Positions 9,631 through 19,599 of a stretch of 64,000 nt of DNA are shown one piece after another (positions within the stretch are counted from its first letter, which is position 1; each line of letters opens with the position of its first letter). The notes beneath the pieces are model-generated. The model saw nothing but the letters and a program-made list of their open reading frames with translations, did no database searches and was not told the origin of the DNA. The DNA comes from Falsiruegeria litorea R37 (GTDB lineage Bacteria; Pseudomonadota; Alphaproteobacteria; Rhodobacterales; Rhodobacteraceae). The stretch is from NCBI RefSeq assembly GCF_900172225.1, contig NZ_FWFO01000002.1, positions 484,429-548,428 of the forward strand. Reading direction: 5' to 3'. A program made the position numbers and the translations under genes.

Positions 9631-10085
9631 TCGAACTGGACGACATGGACCGCAACATTCTGAGGGCGCTGGTGCAGGACGCGAGCCTGAGCGCAGGCGC
9701 TTTGGGGCGTCGGTTCGGCTTGTCCCAGCCTGCCACATGGCGGCGAATCAAGCGGTTGGAGCAGGCTGGTGTGATCAAAGGGCGACGGCTCCGGCTCAAT
9801 GCCGAGGCGCTCGGGTTTGGGGTGACGGTGTTTCTGGGTGTCAAACTGGCACGAAAGGGACAGGTGAGCCTGGAGGATTTCGAACGCGCCGTCAGCGCCA
9901 TCCCCGAGGTGCAGACGGTCGAGCACGTGCTTGGGCTCTATGACTACCGCTTGCGCGTGGTTGCGCGGGACCTTTCGGATTTCGAGCGTGTTCTGCGCCG
10001 CCGGATCATGACCTTGCCGGGGGCAGGGGACGTCGAGGCCAATGTCCTTCTCAGCGAAGAGCGACGGCCAGGACCAATCGGCTGA
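9627..10085 (+). CDS. Lrp/AsnC family regulator (second of pair)
   Basis: A second full-length Lrp/AsnC regulator of 152 residues: HTH (ELDDMDRNILRALVQDASLS, then PATWRRIKRLEQAGVI) and RAM domain (VLGLYDYRLRVVARDL). It starts with GTG in a GTGA overlap with the preceding paralogue, so the two are co-translated. Paired, non-identical Lrp proteins could form hetero-oligomers, as described for some AhbA/AhbB- and NirDLGH-type pairs of this fold, but there are no haem or nitrite genes nearby, so two regulators is the simpler reading. Confidence 0.9.
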   Translation: MIELDDMDRNILRALVQDASLSAGALGRRFGLSQPATWRRIKRLEQAGVIKGRRLRLNAEALGFGVTVFLGVKLARKGQVSLEDFERAVSAIPEVQTVEHVLGLYDYRLRVVARDLSDFERVLRRRIMTLPGAGDVEANVLLSEERRPGPIG

Positions 10086-10136
10086 CCCTGATTTCAGGCG
10101 CGCCCGCAGGCGAGGGCGCAGCCCGAGCCTGCCGGG

Positions 10137-10191
10137 CCCAACGGGAGGAGATGTCCCGGAAGGGAGATCGACGACGGGCGGGAGTGCCCCC
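10137..10191 (+). repeat. Dispersed intergenic repeat with variable hairpin, copy B
   Basis: Forward copy of the element also found reversed at 6190-6244. Shared blocks are 10137-10148 (CCCAACGGGAGG) and 10173-10191. The 24-nt interior (stem GATgTCCC / GGGAgATC) differs from copy A in sequence but keeps a hairpin. It lies between the 3' ends of the Lrp pair and hutC, both converging on it. Confidence 0.75.
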
Positions 10192-10211
10192 CCGGGACCC
10201 TGGTGCTGTCT

Positions 10212-10913
10212 TCAATACTGGGTGCGGAACCGATAGCCGGGGTGGTGGGTCATGCGGACATAGGTGACCGGTTTCCCCTGCAACCAGGTGGTGCGCTCCA
10301 GTTGGATCACCGGTGTTCCGACGGCTGTCGACAGAAATTCGGACAGCTTGGCATCCGTTGCCACCGCCGAAAAGGTGATTTCCGCATCGGTAAACGGGAC
10401 CGCGTTCAGCAGCCACTCGTTGGGTCCCACTGTTGTCAGATCCGCATATTCGATGTCGGGTACCGTCGCTATGTTGATCCACCGTTCTTCGAATTGAAAC
10501 GGTCGGTTGTCGGCGTAGTGCATGCACAGCAGATGCAGAACTCGCGTCCCGGGTGCCAGCCCCAATTGCGAGGACAGCCAGGCCGGCGCCTCGGATAACG
10601 ACCGTTCAACCAGCGCATAGCGGTACACGGCGTTCTGTTCTTCGACCGTTTGCCGCACGACCGCGATTTCAATCTTGGCGTGTTTTGTCGGGGCGGTCTT
10701 GACCCGCGTCCCGCTTTTGCGCCGCCGCTCGACAAATCCCTGATCCGCCAATTCCCGAAGCGCCCGGTTCACCGTGGCGCGGGCACAACCGAATTCCTCG
10801 GCCAGTTCGGTTTCGGTCGGGAGCAAAGCCCCTTGGGGCCAGATCCGCGCCTCGATCCGTCTTTTGACCTCGTCACGCACGGCGTGAAAGGTGGTTCGTT
10901 TCGGGGTCTGCAA
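10212..10913 (-). CDS. hutC: Histidine utilisation repressor HutC
   Basis: GntR-type repressor with a UTRA effector domain, which in characterised bacteria is relieved by urocanate. The N-terminal winged helix (residues 1-75) carries LLPTETELAEEFGCARATVN and GFVERRRKSGTRV; the C-terminal UTRA domain has RVLHLLCMHYADNRPFQFEE and PVTYVRMTHHPGYRFR. It is the last gene of the minus-strand hutF-hutC unit, 87 bases after hutF, so its own expression should fall under the divergent hut promoter. Confidence 0.93.
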   Translation of the reverse strand: MQTPKRTTFHAVRDEVKRRIEARIWPQGALLPTETELAEEFGCARATVNRALRELADQGFVERRRKSGTRVKTAPTKHAKIEIAVVRQTVEEQNAVYRYALVERSLSEAPAWLSSQLGLAPGTRVLHLLCMHYADNRPFQFEERWINIATVPDIEYADLTTVGPNEWLLNAVPFTDAEITFSAVATDAKLSEFLSTAVGTPVIQLERTTWLQGKPVTYVRMTHHPGYRFRTQY

Positions 10914-11000
10914 AACTGAGCGACTCCTATTTCCTGAGTGAGTGCGTTTATCTGCCCAGATTCAACCAAAAGAGTAAAGGGAAGCTGACTCGGTTTAGCA

Positions 11001-12368
11001 TCAAATGGCGTCAATGAGCGACCGAATGGCGAGAGTATATGACGAAACAATCTGTTCCCTCTCCAAGTGGCGCCCATTCTGGACCATATGTCGGCCCGCA
11101 GACCAGACGTCGGTGACCACGTTGTCGCTTGCGGCAAACACCAAAGCGTCCAGCAGTTGATCGCCCTCTACAGCGCACAGCGCCGTGTCCGCGCCATTCA
11201 CCGCCACAAGATCGGCAAGGCTGCCGGTGCTGATGTGCCCGGCCTGCCGTCCCAGGGCCTGCGCCCCACCTTGAGCGGCGTCCAGGTAGATCGCGGCCCC
11301 GACAGAGCCTTCGCCCGGGATCATCACGTTGCGCTGTAAGTCCCGCAGGCGCTGCGAATACTCCAGCGTGCGCAGCTCTTCGGTAAGCGAGATCCGCACG
11401 TTGGAATCCGAGCCGACGCCATAGGCGCCACCCTCGGCCAGGAAGGTCGGGCCAATGAATGGACCATCGCCCAGATTTGCCTCGGTGATTGGGCACAGGC
11501 CCGCAACAGCACCCGAGCTGGCCATATTGCGGGTTTCCTCGTCGGTCATGTGGGTGGCGTGGATCAGGCACCATGAGGCGTCGACGGGGGCGTGCCCCAG
11601 CAGCCATTCAACCGGGCGGGCGCCCAGCCAATCCTGAATGTCGGCCACTTCCTTGGGTTGTTCCGAGATGTGGATGTGAACCGGGTTCTGATCCTGTAGT
11701 GACAAGGCCTCGGCCAGATCCGAGGGAGAGGTGGCGCGCAGCGAATGCGGCGCAATGCCCACGCGGGCATCGTGCGGCAGGTTGCGTGCGGCATGGGCGC
11801 GGGCTTGTGTCACCAGTTCGGCAAAACTGTCCACTGTATTGCCGAACCGCAGCTGGCCACCGCTCAGGGGCTGCGCCCCCGCACCACCATAGGTGTAGAG
11901 AACGGGCAAATGGGTCAGGCCGATGCCTGTGGCGTTGGCGGCAGCAAACACGCGGTCGCTCAGTTCCGTCATCGTGTCAAACCGCGCGCCGCCGGGCTGG
12001 TGGTGGACATAGTGGAATTCCCCGACCGAAGCATAGCCCGCCTCGAGCATCTCCATGAACACCAAGGCGGCGATGGCCTCGTACTGTTCGGGCGTGATGT
12101 GCTCCATGAAACGGTACATCAGCGTGCGCCAGGTCCAGAAGCTGTCTTTCCCGGCCGCGCGTACCTCGGTCATGCCCGCCATGGCGCGTTGGAACGAATG
12201 CGAATGCGAGTTCCCCAGCGAGGGCAGCAAAACGTCCACGCGCGTGTCATGGGCTTGCGGGGATCGGCCCGCTTCAATCGACGCAATCCGACCCTCTTCA
12301 ACCGTCACAACAACGTCGCTTAGCCAGCCATCGGGGGTGCGGGCGCGGTTCGCGAAAATTCTCTGCAT
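11001..12368 (-). CDS. hutF: Formimidoylglutamate deiminase
   Basis: Converts N-formimino-L-glutamate to N-formyl-L-glutamate and ammonia: the fourth step of the five-step histidine pathway. It has an amidohydrolase fold with a zinc site in [13 protein letters not shown] near the N-terminus, the [11 protein letters not shown] strand, and the [11 protein letters not shown] and [16 protein letters not shown] motifs of the family. The ATG at 12368 ([15 protein letters not shown]) follows GAGGAAGCG and gives 455 residues; the longer frame from 12425 would run through the operator and promoter. Confidence 0.95.
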   Translation of the reverse strand: MQRIFANRARTPDGWLSDVVVTVEEGRIASIEAGRSPQAHDTRVDVLLPSLGNSHSHSFQRAMAGMTEVRAAGKDSFWTWRTLMYRFMEHITPEQYEAIAALVFMEMLEAGYASVGEFHYVHHQPGGARFDTMTELSDRVFAAANATGIGLTHLPVLYTYGGAGAQPLSGGQLRFGNTVDSFAELVTQARAHAARNLPHDARVGIAPHSLRATSPSDLAEALSLQDQNPVHIHISEQPKEVADIQDWLGARPVEWLLGHAPVDASWCLIHATHMTDEETRNMASSGAVAGLCPITEANLGDGPFIGPTFLAEGGAYGVGSDSNVRISLTEELRTLEYSQRLRDLQRNVMIPGEGSVGAAIYLDAAQGGAQALGRQAGHISTGSLADLVAVNGADTALCAVEGDQLLDALVFAASDNVVTDVWSAGRHMVQNGRHLEREQIVSSYTLAIRSLIDAI

Positions 12369-12378
12369 CGCTTCCTCA

Positions 12379-12403
12379 TATGTATAGACATAAGATTTAT
12401 AAT
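12379..12403. promoter_or_regulatory. Divergent hut promoter with dyad operator
   Basis: TATGTATAGACATA (12379-12392) is a perfect 5-bp-arm palindrome that ends five bases before an exact TATAAT (12398-12403) positioned to serve hutI. The same dyad abuts the hutF ribosome site on the other strand. The core resembles published HutC/GntR half-sites (TGTATA/TATACA type), so repression of both units by HutC is the natural reading. Confidence 0.65.
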
Positions 12404-12442
12404 CCCATACGTTTCGCCGCATCAAGAGAGAAGTGGACGCTG

Positions 12443-13648
12443 ATGAGCGACAAATTCAATTATGTGCTGTTGAACGCCCAACTGGCGACAATGGACGAAA
12501 ACTCAGAGGGTTACGGGCTGATTCAGGGTGCCGTGGCTGTGCGGGATGGTCGAATCGCCTGGATCGGAGAGAACCTGCCCGAAGATTACGCAGATTTGCC
12601 CCGCCGCGATGCCGATGGGCGGCTGGTGACGCCGTCCTTTATCGATTGTCATACGCACATCGTCTTTGGCGGTGATCGCGCAATGGAGTTCGAGATGCGC
12701 CTCAATGGTGCAAGCTACGAAGAGGTCGCGCGGGCCGGGGGGGGCATTGTCTCGACCGTCACTGCCACGCGCACAGCCAGCGTCGACGAGCTGGTGCGGC
12801 TTGCGTTGCCGCGTCTGGATGCGCTGTTGGCCGAGGGTGTGAGCGTGGTCGAGGTCAAATCCGGCTATGGACTGGATCTTGAGACTGAACTGAACATGCT
12901 GCGTGCTGCGCGCCGGCTGCAAGAGCTGCGCCCGGTGCTGATCAAAACGACCTTTTTGGGTGCCCATGCCACGCCTGCCGAATACTCAGGCCGTGATGGC
13001 GCCTATATCGATGACGTCTGCATTCCCGCCCTGCGCGCGGCCCACGCCGAGGGGCTGGTGGATGCGGTCGACGGGTTCTGCGAAGGGATCGCGTTTCAGC
13101 CGGATCAGATCGAGCAGGTGTTCAAAGTGGCCCAAGAGCTGGGCTTGCCTGTCAAGCTGCACGCCGAACAGCTGAGCCATCTGGGCGGTACACAATTGGC
13201 GGCCCGCTACGACGCACTGTCGGTGGATCATGTGGAATACGCGACAGAAGATGACGCGCGAGCGATGGCCAACAGCGGGTCGGTTGCGGTAATCCTGCCC
13301 GGCGCTTTCTACACGATCCGCGAGACGCAAGCTCCCCCCATCGATCATTTCCGCGCCCATGGCGTGCCGATGGCTCTGGCGACTGACTGCAACCCCGGTT
13401 CCTCACCGTTGACCTCACTGCTGTTGACGATGAACATGGCCTGCACGCTCTTTCGAATGACGCCGCTCGAGGCGCTGACAGGTGTGACCCGCAACGGCGC
13501 CAAGGCACTTGGCTTGTCCGACCGGGGTCAGTTGCGTGAAGGGTTTGTTGCGGATTTCGCGATCTGGGATGTTCAGACGCCTGCCGAGCTGTCTTATCGC
13601 ATTGGATTCAACCCTCTCCACGAACGTCTTAACGGAGATACTGCATGA
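12443..13648 (+). CDS. hutI: Imidazolonepropionase
   Basis: Hydrolyses 4-imidazolone-5-propanoate to N-formimino-L-glutamate (third hut step). Metal-dependent amidohydrolase: [20 protein letters not shown] supplies the HxH pair, with [18 protein letters not shown] and [11 protein letters not shown] giving further ligands and catalytic residues. The ATG at 12443 gives 401 residues, the usual length; the frame's earlier ATG at 12380 is inside the operator. The stop overlaps hutH in an ATGA. Confidence 0.96.
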   Translation: MSDKFNYVLLNAQLATMDENSEGYGLIQGAVAVRDGRIAWIGENLPEDYADLPRRDADGRLVTPSFIDCHTHIVFGGDRAMEFEMRLNGASYEEVARAGGGIVSTVTATRTASVDELVRLALPRLDALLAEGVSVVEVKSGYGLDLETELNMLRAARRLQELRPVLIKTTFLGAHATPAEYSGRDGAYIDDVCIPALRAAHAEGLVDAVDGFCEGIAFQPDQIEQVFKVAQELGLPVKLHAEQLSHLGGTQLAARYDALSVDHVEYATEDDARAMANSGSVAVILPGAFYTIRETQAPPIDHFRAHGVPMALATDCNPGSSPLTSLLLTMNMACTLFRMTPLEALTGVTRNGAKALGLSDRGQLREGFVADFAIWDVQTPAELSYRIGFNPLHERLNGDTA

Positions 13649-15168
13649 TTTCTCTCACCCCCGGGGCCGTGAACCTGGCCACGCTGCGCGAGATTTACCG
13701 AAATATGGCACCCGCCAAACTGGACGCTTCGGCGCGCCCGGCTGTCGAGGTGGCCGCACAGATGGTGGCCGATGCTGCCGCTGGCGAGGCGGCGGTCTAT
13801 GGCATCAACACTGGCTTTGGAAAGCTGGCCAGCAAAAAGATCGCGCCCGAAGATACCGCGACCCTGCAACGTAATCTGATCCTGTCGCATTGCTGTGGCG
13901 TCGGTCAGCCCTTGGCCGAGGATCGCACACGCCTGATGATGGTGCTCAAGTTGCTGTCGCTGGGGCGCGGTGCATCTGGCGTTCGGTGGGAGGTGATCGC
14001 GCTGATCGAGGCGATGCTCGAGGCGGGCGTGACGCCTGTGATCCCGGAACAGGGTTCGGTCGGGGCCTCCGGTGATCTGGCACCACTGGCGCATATGGCG
14101 GCTGCTATGATCGGTGCGGGCGAGGCGACTTTTCGGGGCGCGCGGATGCCTGCGGCTGACGCCTTGGCCCAAGCGGGCCTGACCCCGGTTGTGCTTGGCC
14201 CGAAAGAGGGGCTGGGCTTGATCAACGGCACGCAGTTTTCCACCGCCAACGCTCTGGCTGGCCTGTTTGATGCCTGGCGCATGGTCGAAGCCTCGATGAC
14301 GATCGCCTCGCTGTCGACGGATGCGATCATGGGCTCGACTGCGCCCTTGTTGGCCGACATCCACACCCTGCGCGGCCATGCCGGTCAGATTGATGTGGCG
14401 CAGGGGATGCGAACGCTGATGGACGGCTCTGAGATCCGCGAAAGCCACCGCGAGGACGATACTCGCGTGCAGGACCCGTATTGCATCCGTTGCCAGCCGC
14501 AGGTTGTTGGCGCCGCGCTGGACGTGCTGCGCATGGCCGCCAAAACGCTGGAGATCGAAGCCAACGCCGTCACCGACAACCCGCTTGTACTGGTGAACGA
14601 GGGACGGATCGTTTCGGGCGGCAACTTCCATGCTGAATACGTGGGCTTTGCGGCGGATCAGATCGCACTGGCCGTGGCCGAGATCGGCGCGATTGCACAA
14701 CGCCGGGTGGCGCTGATGGTCGATCCAACGCTCAGCTACGATCTGCCGCCCTTCCTGACCCCTGATCCGGGTCTGAACTCGGGCTTCATGATTGCCGAGG
14801 TTACAACAGCGGCCTTGATGAGTGAAAACAAGCACTTGGCCAACCCTTGTGTGACTGATTCCACGCCCACCTCGGCCAATCAAGAGGACCACGTGTCCAT
14901 GGCCGCCCATGGTGCGCTGCGTCTGCGCCGGATGAACGACAACCTGTCAGTGATCTTGGGGGTCGAGTTGCTTTGTGCGGCTCAGGGCGTCGAGGCCCGC
15001 GCGCCGTTGGTCACCTCAACCGGTCTGCAAGCGGTGATAGCCCATTTGCGCGACACCGTCCCAACTTTGGCCGAGGACCGCTATCTGGCACCCGATATCG
15101 AGGCTGCATCCGCCATGGTCCGCTCTGGCGAACTGGCTGGGGTCGCAGGCCTTGAGGTGCCCGCATGA
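13645..15168 (+). CDS. hutH: Histidine ammonia-lyase
   Basis: Deaminates L-histidine to trans-urocanate, the entry step. The self-cyclising MIO triad is A141-S142-G143 in [26 protein letters not shown] near the N-terminus, and the N-x-x-Q and E motifs around VTDNPLV and [14 protein letters not shown], are conserved. Length 507 is standard. It is coupled to hutI by a 4-bp ATGA overlap, and its own stop overlaps hutG in the same way. Confidence 0.97.
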   Translation: MISLTPGAVNLATLREIYRNMAPAKLDASARPAVEVAAQMVADAAAGEAAVYGINTGFGKLASKKIAPEDTATLQRNLILSHCCGVGQPLAEDRTRLMMVLKLLSLGRGASGVRWEVIALIEAMLEAGVTPVIPEQGSVGASGDLAPLAHMAAAMIGAGEATFRGARMPAADALAQAGLTPVVLGPKEGLGLINGTQFSTANALAGLFDAWRMVEASMTIASLSTDAIMGSTAPLLADIHTLRGHAGQIDVAQGMRTLMDGSEIRESHREDDTRVQDPYCIRCQPQVVGAALDVLRMAAKTLEIEANAVTDNPLVLVNEGRIVSGGNFHAEYVGFAADQIALAVAEIGAIAQRRVALMVDPTLSYDLPPFLTPDPGLNSGFMIAEVTTAALMSENKHLANPCVTDSTPTSANQEDHVSMAAHGALRLRRMNDNLSVILGVELLCAAQGVEARAPLVTSTGLQAVIAHLRDTVPTLAEDRYLAPDIEAASAMVRSGELAGVAGLEVPA

Positions 15169-15947
15169 TCGAGGTTACCCAAGGCAACAGCCCGCTGGTT
15201 CTGGGCCTGCCGCACACCGGGACGGATGTGCCGCCCGAGATCTGGGAGACGCTGAACGAGACCGGCCAGGCGTTGGCCGACACCGATTGGCATATCCATG
15301 ATCTCTATGCCGGGTTGGTCGAAAACATCACCACCGTGCGCACGCCGGTGCACCGTTATGTGATCGACGTGAACCGCGACCCTGCGGGCGTGAGCCTTTA
15401 TCCGGGGCAGAACACCACAACCTTGTGCCCGACCACAGATTTCGACGGTTTGCCAATCTACCGCGAAGGGATGGCGCCGGATGAAGCTGAGATCACCCGT
15501 CGCCGCGACAGCTATCATGCGCCGTATCATGCGGCGCTTGAGGCAGAGTTGCAGCGCGTGAAGGACATTCACGGGTTTGCGGTGCTCTACGACTGCCACT
15601 CGATCCGGTCGCACATCCCGTTCCTGTTCGACGACGTGCTGCCCGATTTCAACATCGGCACCAATCTGGGTGAAACCTGCGCGCCTGGGATCGAAAATGA
15701 AACCTATGAAATCTGCAGAAATGCAGAGGGTTACACGCATATCCTAAATGGTCGCTTCAAGGGTGGTTGGACCACGCGCCACTATGGTCGCCCGGCGGAA
15801 AACCTGCACGCGATCCAGATGGAACTGGCGCAATCCACCTACATGACCGAGGTCGCGCCCTGGGATTACTTGCCTGCCAAAGCGGATGCCCTGCGCGCCC
15901 ATCTCACCGATATTCTGACCATGCTCAAACAATGGAGCCCCGTATGA
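15165..15947 (+). CDS. hutG: N-formylglutamate deformylase
   Basis: Hydrolyses N-formyl-L-glutamate to glutamate and formate, completing the HutF branch. It is a member of the FGase (N-formylglutamate amidohydrolase) family, with [13 protein letters not shown] at the start and [14 protein letters not shown], the conserved His-containing motif. At 260 residues it is full length. It is coupled by ATGA overlaps to hutH upstream and hutU downstream. With hutF present, it is the deformylase and not the arginase-fold formiminoglutamase also called HutG. Confidence 0.95.
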   Translation: MIEVTQGNSPLVLGLPHTGTDVPPEIWETLNETGQALADTDWHIHDLYAGLVENITTVRTPVHRYVIDVNRDPAGVSLYPGQNTTTLCPTTDFDGLPIYREGMAPDEAEITRRRDSYHAPYHAALEAELQRVKDIHGFAVLYDCHSIRSHIPFLFDDVLPDFNIGTNLGETCAPGIENETYEICRNAEGYTHILNGRFKGGWTTRHYGRPAENLHAIQMELAQSTYMTEVAPWDYLPAKADALRAHLTDILTMLKQWSPV

Positions 15948-17623
15948 CCGATCCCCGCAAAAACTCTCGCGACGTCTTTCCGCCCACTGGCCCCGAGATC
16001 ACGGCAAAGTCCTGGATGACCGAGGCGCCGATGCGGATGCTGATGAACAACCTGCACCCTGATGTGGCTGAAAACCCGCACGAGCTGGTGGTCTACGGCG
16101 GCATTGGCCGTGCTGCGCGGACCTGGGAAGATTTCGACAAGATCGTCGCCAACCTGAAGGATCTGGAAGAAGATCAGACGCTTCTGGTGCAATCCGGTAA
16201 GCCGGTGGGTGTGTTTCGCACCCATTCAGATGCGCCGCGAGTGCTGATTGCAAACTCGAACCTGGTGCCGCACTGGGCCAATTGGGATCACTTCAATGAG
16301 CTCGATAAGAAAGGTCTGGCGATGTACGGCCAGATGACGGCTGGTTCGTGGATCTACATCGGCACCCAAGGCATCGTGCAGGGTACATACGAGACCTTTG
16401 CCGAGGCCGGGCGCCAGCACTTTGATGGGGACCTGACGGGCAAGTGGATCCTGACTGGCGGATTGGGCGGCATGGGCGGCGCGCAGCCGCTGGCCGCTGT
16501 GTTCGCCGGAGCCTGCTGTCTGGCCGTGGAATGCAACCCGGATTCCATCGATTTCCGGTTGCGCACCAAATACCTGGACGAGAAAGCTGAGACTCTGGAT
16601 GAGGCGCTTGAGATGATCGAGCGCTGGACGGCTGCGGGCGAAGCCAAGTCCGTTGGCCTGTTGGGCAATGCTGCGGATGTCTTCCCAGAACTGGTGCGCC
16701 GGATGAAAGCTGGCGGTACGCGTCCTGATATCGTGACCGACCAGACCTCGGCCCACGACCCGATCAACGGCTACCTGCCGCAGGGCTGGACCATGGGCGA
16801 ATGGCGCGCCAAACGCGAAAGCGACCCCAAGGCCGTCGAAGCGGCGGCGCGCGCGTCGATGAAGGTGCATGTCGAGGCCATGGTAGACTTCTGGAACGCC
16901 GGTGTGCCTACGCTGGACTATGGCAACAACATTCGTCAGGTGGCCCTGGACGAGGGGTTTGAGAACGCGTTCGACTTCCCCGGCTTTGTGCCCGCCTATA
17001 TCCGCCCGCTGTTCTGCAAGGGTATCGGCCCGTTCCGCTGGTGCGCGCTGTCCGGCGACCCCGAGGATATCTACAAGACCGACGCCAAGATGAAGGAGCT
17101 CTTCCCCGAGAACGAGCATCTGCATCGCTGGCTCGACATGGCGCAAGAGCGGATTGCGTTCCAGGGCTTGCCTGCGCGCATCTGCTGGATCGGTCTGGGC
17201 GATCGTCACAAGGCGGGGCTGGCGTTCAACGAGATGGTGCGCAATGGCGAGCTGAAAGCGCCGGTTGTCATCGGACGCGATCACCTCGACAGCGGCTCGG
17301 TAGCCTCGCCCAACCGCGAGACCGAGGCGATGATGGACGGCTCGGATGCTGTGTCGGACTGGCCGTTGCTGAATGCGCTGCTCAACACCGCCTCGGGCGC
17401 GACCTGGGTGTCGCTGCATCACGGTGGTGGCGTCGGCATGGGGTTCAGCCAGCATTCGGGCATGGTGATCTGTTGCGATGGGAGTGAGGACGCGGATCGT
17501 CGGATCGCCAATGTCCTGTGGAATGATCCGGCCACCGGTGTGATGCGCCACGCGGATGCGGGCTATGACATCGCCAAGGATTGCGCGCGGGAGCATGATC
17601 TGAACCTGCCGGGCATTTTGTGA
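15944..17623 (+). CDS. hutU: Urocanate hydratase
   Basis: Adds water to urocanate to form 4-imidazolone-5-propanoate, using NAD+ as an electrophile. Diagnostic motifs: [13 protein letters not shown] (NAD-binding), [32 protein letters not shown] with the conserved Cys region, and [15 protein letters not shown]. Start 15944 ([14 protein letters not shown]) makes an ATGA overlap with hutG and gives 559 residues. It ends the hutIHGU operon, and a hairpin follows. Confidence 0.97.
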   Translation: MTDPRKNSRDVFPPTGPEITAKSWMTEAPMRMLMNNLHPDVAENPHELVVYGGIGRAARTWEDFDKIVANLKDLEEDQTLLVQSGKPVGVFRTHSDAPRVLIANSNLVPHWANWDHFNELDKKGLAMYGQMTAGSWIYIGTQGIVQGTYETFAEAGRQHFDGDLTGKWILTGGLGGMGGAQPLAAVFAGACCLAVECNPDSIDFRLRTKYLDEKAETLDEALEMIERWTAAGEAKSVGLLGNAADVFPELVRRMKAGGTRPDIVTDQTSAHDPINGYLPQGWTMGEWRAKRESDPKAVEAAARASMKVHVEAMVDFWNAGVPTLDYGNNIRQVALDEGFENAFDFPGFVPAYIRPLFCKGIGPFRWCALSGDPEDIYKTDAKMKELFPENEHLHRWLDMAQERIAFQGLPARICWIGLGDRHKAGLAFNEMVRNGELKAPVVIGRDHLDSGSVASPNRETEAMMDGSDAVSDWPLLNALLNTASGATWVSLHHGGGVGMGFSQHSGMVICCDGSEDADRRIANVLWNDPATGVMRHADAGYDIAKDCAREHDLNLPGIL

Positions 17624-17632
17624 CACTGGGAT

Positions 17633-17647
17633 GGGGGCTCTGCCCCC
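17633..17647 (+). terminator. Hairpin at end of hut operon
   Basis: GGGGGC-TCT-GCCCCC, then CCCCCGGGATATTTT, starting 10 bases after the hutU stop. This GGGGGCTCTGCCCCC form is a recurrent Rhodobacteraceae intergenic palindrome and probably terminates the operon. Confidence 0.6.
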
Positions 17648-17779
17648 AAACCCCCGGGATATTTTCTGCAAGAGGAAGGAGAGGCGTCGGTTTCTAAGTC
17701 GATCTGTGTCGGTTTGGCGCTTTACGTGGTGGAATTGGGGCGGCAAGGTTCCTGCGACTTGAACAAAAGGACACCGCCC

Positions 17780-18907
17780 ATGCCTGCCTTGCTTGATACC
17801 GTCGATCCCAACGGGCTCGAAGAGTTTTCGGTGGTTTTCACCGACCGGTCCCTGAACCACATGTCTGCCACCTTTCAGGGTGTGATGCGCGACATCTCGG
17901 ACATGCTGAAAGATGTCTATGGCGCCCATGGCGTGGCTGTGATTCCGGGTGGCGGCACCTATGGGATGGAGGCTGTGGCCCGCCAGTTTGCGCGCGGGGC
18001 CAATGTTCTGGTCGTGCGCAACGGCTGGTTTTCCTATCGTTGGAGCCAGATCTTTGAGACCGGCGATCTGACCGCCAGCACCCAGGTGATGAAGGCGCGC
18101 CAGACCGGCAATTCCAGCCCGTCGCCGTTCACTCCGGCCCCGATTGACGAGGTTGTCGCCGCGATCCGCGAGCAGAAGCCGGATATCGTCTTTGCGCCGC
18201 ATGTGGAAACCGCTGCGGGTGTCATCCTGCCCGATGACTATGTGACCGCGACGGCCGCTGCCGCGCATGAGGTGGGGGCGCTGATGGTGCTGGACTGCAT
18301 CGCCAGCGGCTGCGCCTGGATCGACATGAAGGCGACCGGCGTCGACGTCTTGATCTCGGCCCCGCAAAAGGGGTGGAGCGCGTCACCCTGCGCCGGTCTG
18401 GTGATGCTGTCAGAGCGCGCCGAGCAGCGGTTGGAAGAGACGACATCGGACAGCTTTGCCATCGACCTGAAAAAATGGCGCCAGATCATGCAGGCCTATG
18501 AAAATGGCGGCCATGCCTATCACGCGACCATGCCCACCGATGCGCTGCGCGCGTTCCGTGACACGATGGTCGAAACCCGCGACTATGGCTTTGACAAGCT
18601 GCGCGATGCGCAGTGGGCGCTTGGCGACGGTGTGCGTGCGATGTTGGCCGAGAAGGGCATCGTTTCGGTCGCCGCCGACGGCTTTGGTGCGCCGGGTGTG
18701 GTGGTCAGCTATACCAGCGACCCTGAGGTGCAGAACGGCAAGAAGTTCGCCGCCTTGGGCATGCAGATTGCGGCCGGTGTGCCGCTGCAATGTGACGAGC
18801 CTGCGGACTTCAGCACCTTCCGCCTAGGCCTCTTTGGTCTCGACAAACTTTATGATGTCGACGGCACCATCGGGCGCCTGAAACGCGCGTTGGATCAGGT
18901 TCTGTAA
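17780..18907 (+). CDS. Class V aminotransferase (alanine-glyoxylate type)
   Basis: PLP-dependent aminotransferase of fold type I. The cofactor Lys is in LISAPQKGWSASPCAGLVML, preceded by the Asp motif LMVLDCIASG. VIPGGGTYGMEAVARQF resembles the N-terminal glycine-rich segment of alanine-glyoxylate/serine-pyruvate aminotransferases. The ATG at 17780 gives 375 residues; the frame from 17714 adds a segment without family similarity. It stands alone downstream of hut. Its exact amino donor and acceptor are unknown. Its 3' end overlaps the M50 gene by 13 bp. Confidence 0.88.
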   Translation: MPALLDTVDPNGLEEFSVVFTDRSLNHMSATFQGVMRDISDMLKDVYGAHGVAVIPGGGTYGMEAVARQFARGANVLVVRNGWFSYRWSQIFETGDLTASTQVMKARQTGNSSPSPFTPAPIDEVVAAIREQKPDIVFAPHVETAAGVILPDDYVTATAAAAHEVGALMVLDCIASGCAWIDMKATGVDVLISAPQKGWSASPCAGLVMLSERAEQRLEETTSDSFAIDLKKWRQIMQAYENGGHAYHATMPTDALRAFRDTMVETRDYGFDKLRDAQWALGDGVRAMLAEKGIVSVAADGFGAPGVVVSYTSDPEVQNGKKFAALGMQIAAGVPLQCDEPADFSTFRLGLFGLDKLYDVDGTIGRLKRALDQVL

Positions 18908-19599
18908 CGCGACTTGTTTGCGGGGCGGATGTTGCTGTCCGCCCCCAATCCGTAGCGCAGGCACAGGGCAAGCACGCCCAGGCTGAGCACGATCCATAAA
19001 GCCCCCCACATCACTGTGGCACCACCGAATTCTTCGGCCAGCATGCGGGCGTCGGATCGCAGATTCGAGCGTTGGATCGTATCGCTGAAGATGTCGTAAG
19101 GCACGTAGATCATGCTCGCCAGGCCAATAACGCGCAGGATCAGATCACTGTAATCGCGCGGTAGAAAGCGTGCGATGGCGAGCATGCCAAGGCCTGTGAT
19201 CAGGCCGAACCCCACGGCAAACGGCTCTCGACTGTAAAACACGGTGGTCAGCAGGATGATCCCGCCCAGAACGCCCAAGATGGCGCGATCAGCCTGTGTT
19301 CGAACGGCGGCTACAAAGAGCAGAGCGCCGAGGAGGAGCGAGCCGAGGTAGCCAGCGCTGAGGCTCAGGAAACGGTTGCCGCCGCGTGAGATGACCAACC
19401 CGCCTTCGCTCGCGTTGACCGTCAGGCTTTCAACCGAACCGCCCGTGGCCAGGATCGCGATGACATGCGAAAGTTCGTGCAGATAAACGATCAGGATCTT
19501 GAGCGGTGCCACCACCGGCGTTTGCCAAAGGGCGAACAACAGCGTCGTCAAAAAAATCAGCTGCCAATGGCCGCGCAGAAGGGCCATCAGGCGGTTCAC
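18895..19599 (-). CDS. M50-type membrane metallopeptidase
   Basis: Integral membrane protein of 234 residues with the zinc-protease motif HELSH (His41-Glu42, His45) in the second hydrophobic segment (VYLHELSHVIAILATGG). About six further hydrophobic stretches follow. It belongs to the peptidase M50B-like group (PF13398 type), whose proteolytic role is mostly uncharacterised. No PDZ domain. The start overlaps the end of the monooxygenase gene by 4 bp, so the two form an operon. Confidence 0.8.
   Translation of the reverse strand: MNRLMALLRGHWQLIFLTTLLFALWQTPVVAPLKILIVYLHELSHVIAILATGGSVESLTVNASEGGLVISRGGNRFLSLSAGYLGSLLLGALLFVAAVRTQADRAILGVLGGIILLTTVFYSREPFAVGFGLITGLGMLAIARFLPRDYSDLILRVIGLASMIYVPYDIFSDTIQRSNLRSDARMLAEEFGGATVMWGALWIVLSLGVLALCLRYGLGADSNIRPANKSRYRT

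Noticed and set aside
16226..18367. 713-residue minus-strand frame
   Set aside because: Antisense to hutU and the aminotransferase; low-complexity, Arg/His-rich shadow of GC-biased coding on the plus strand.
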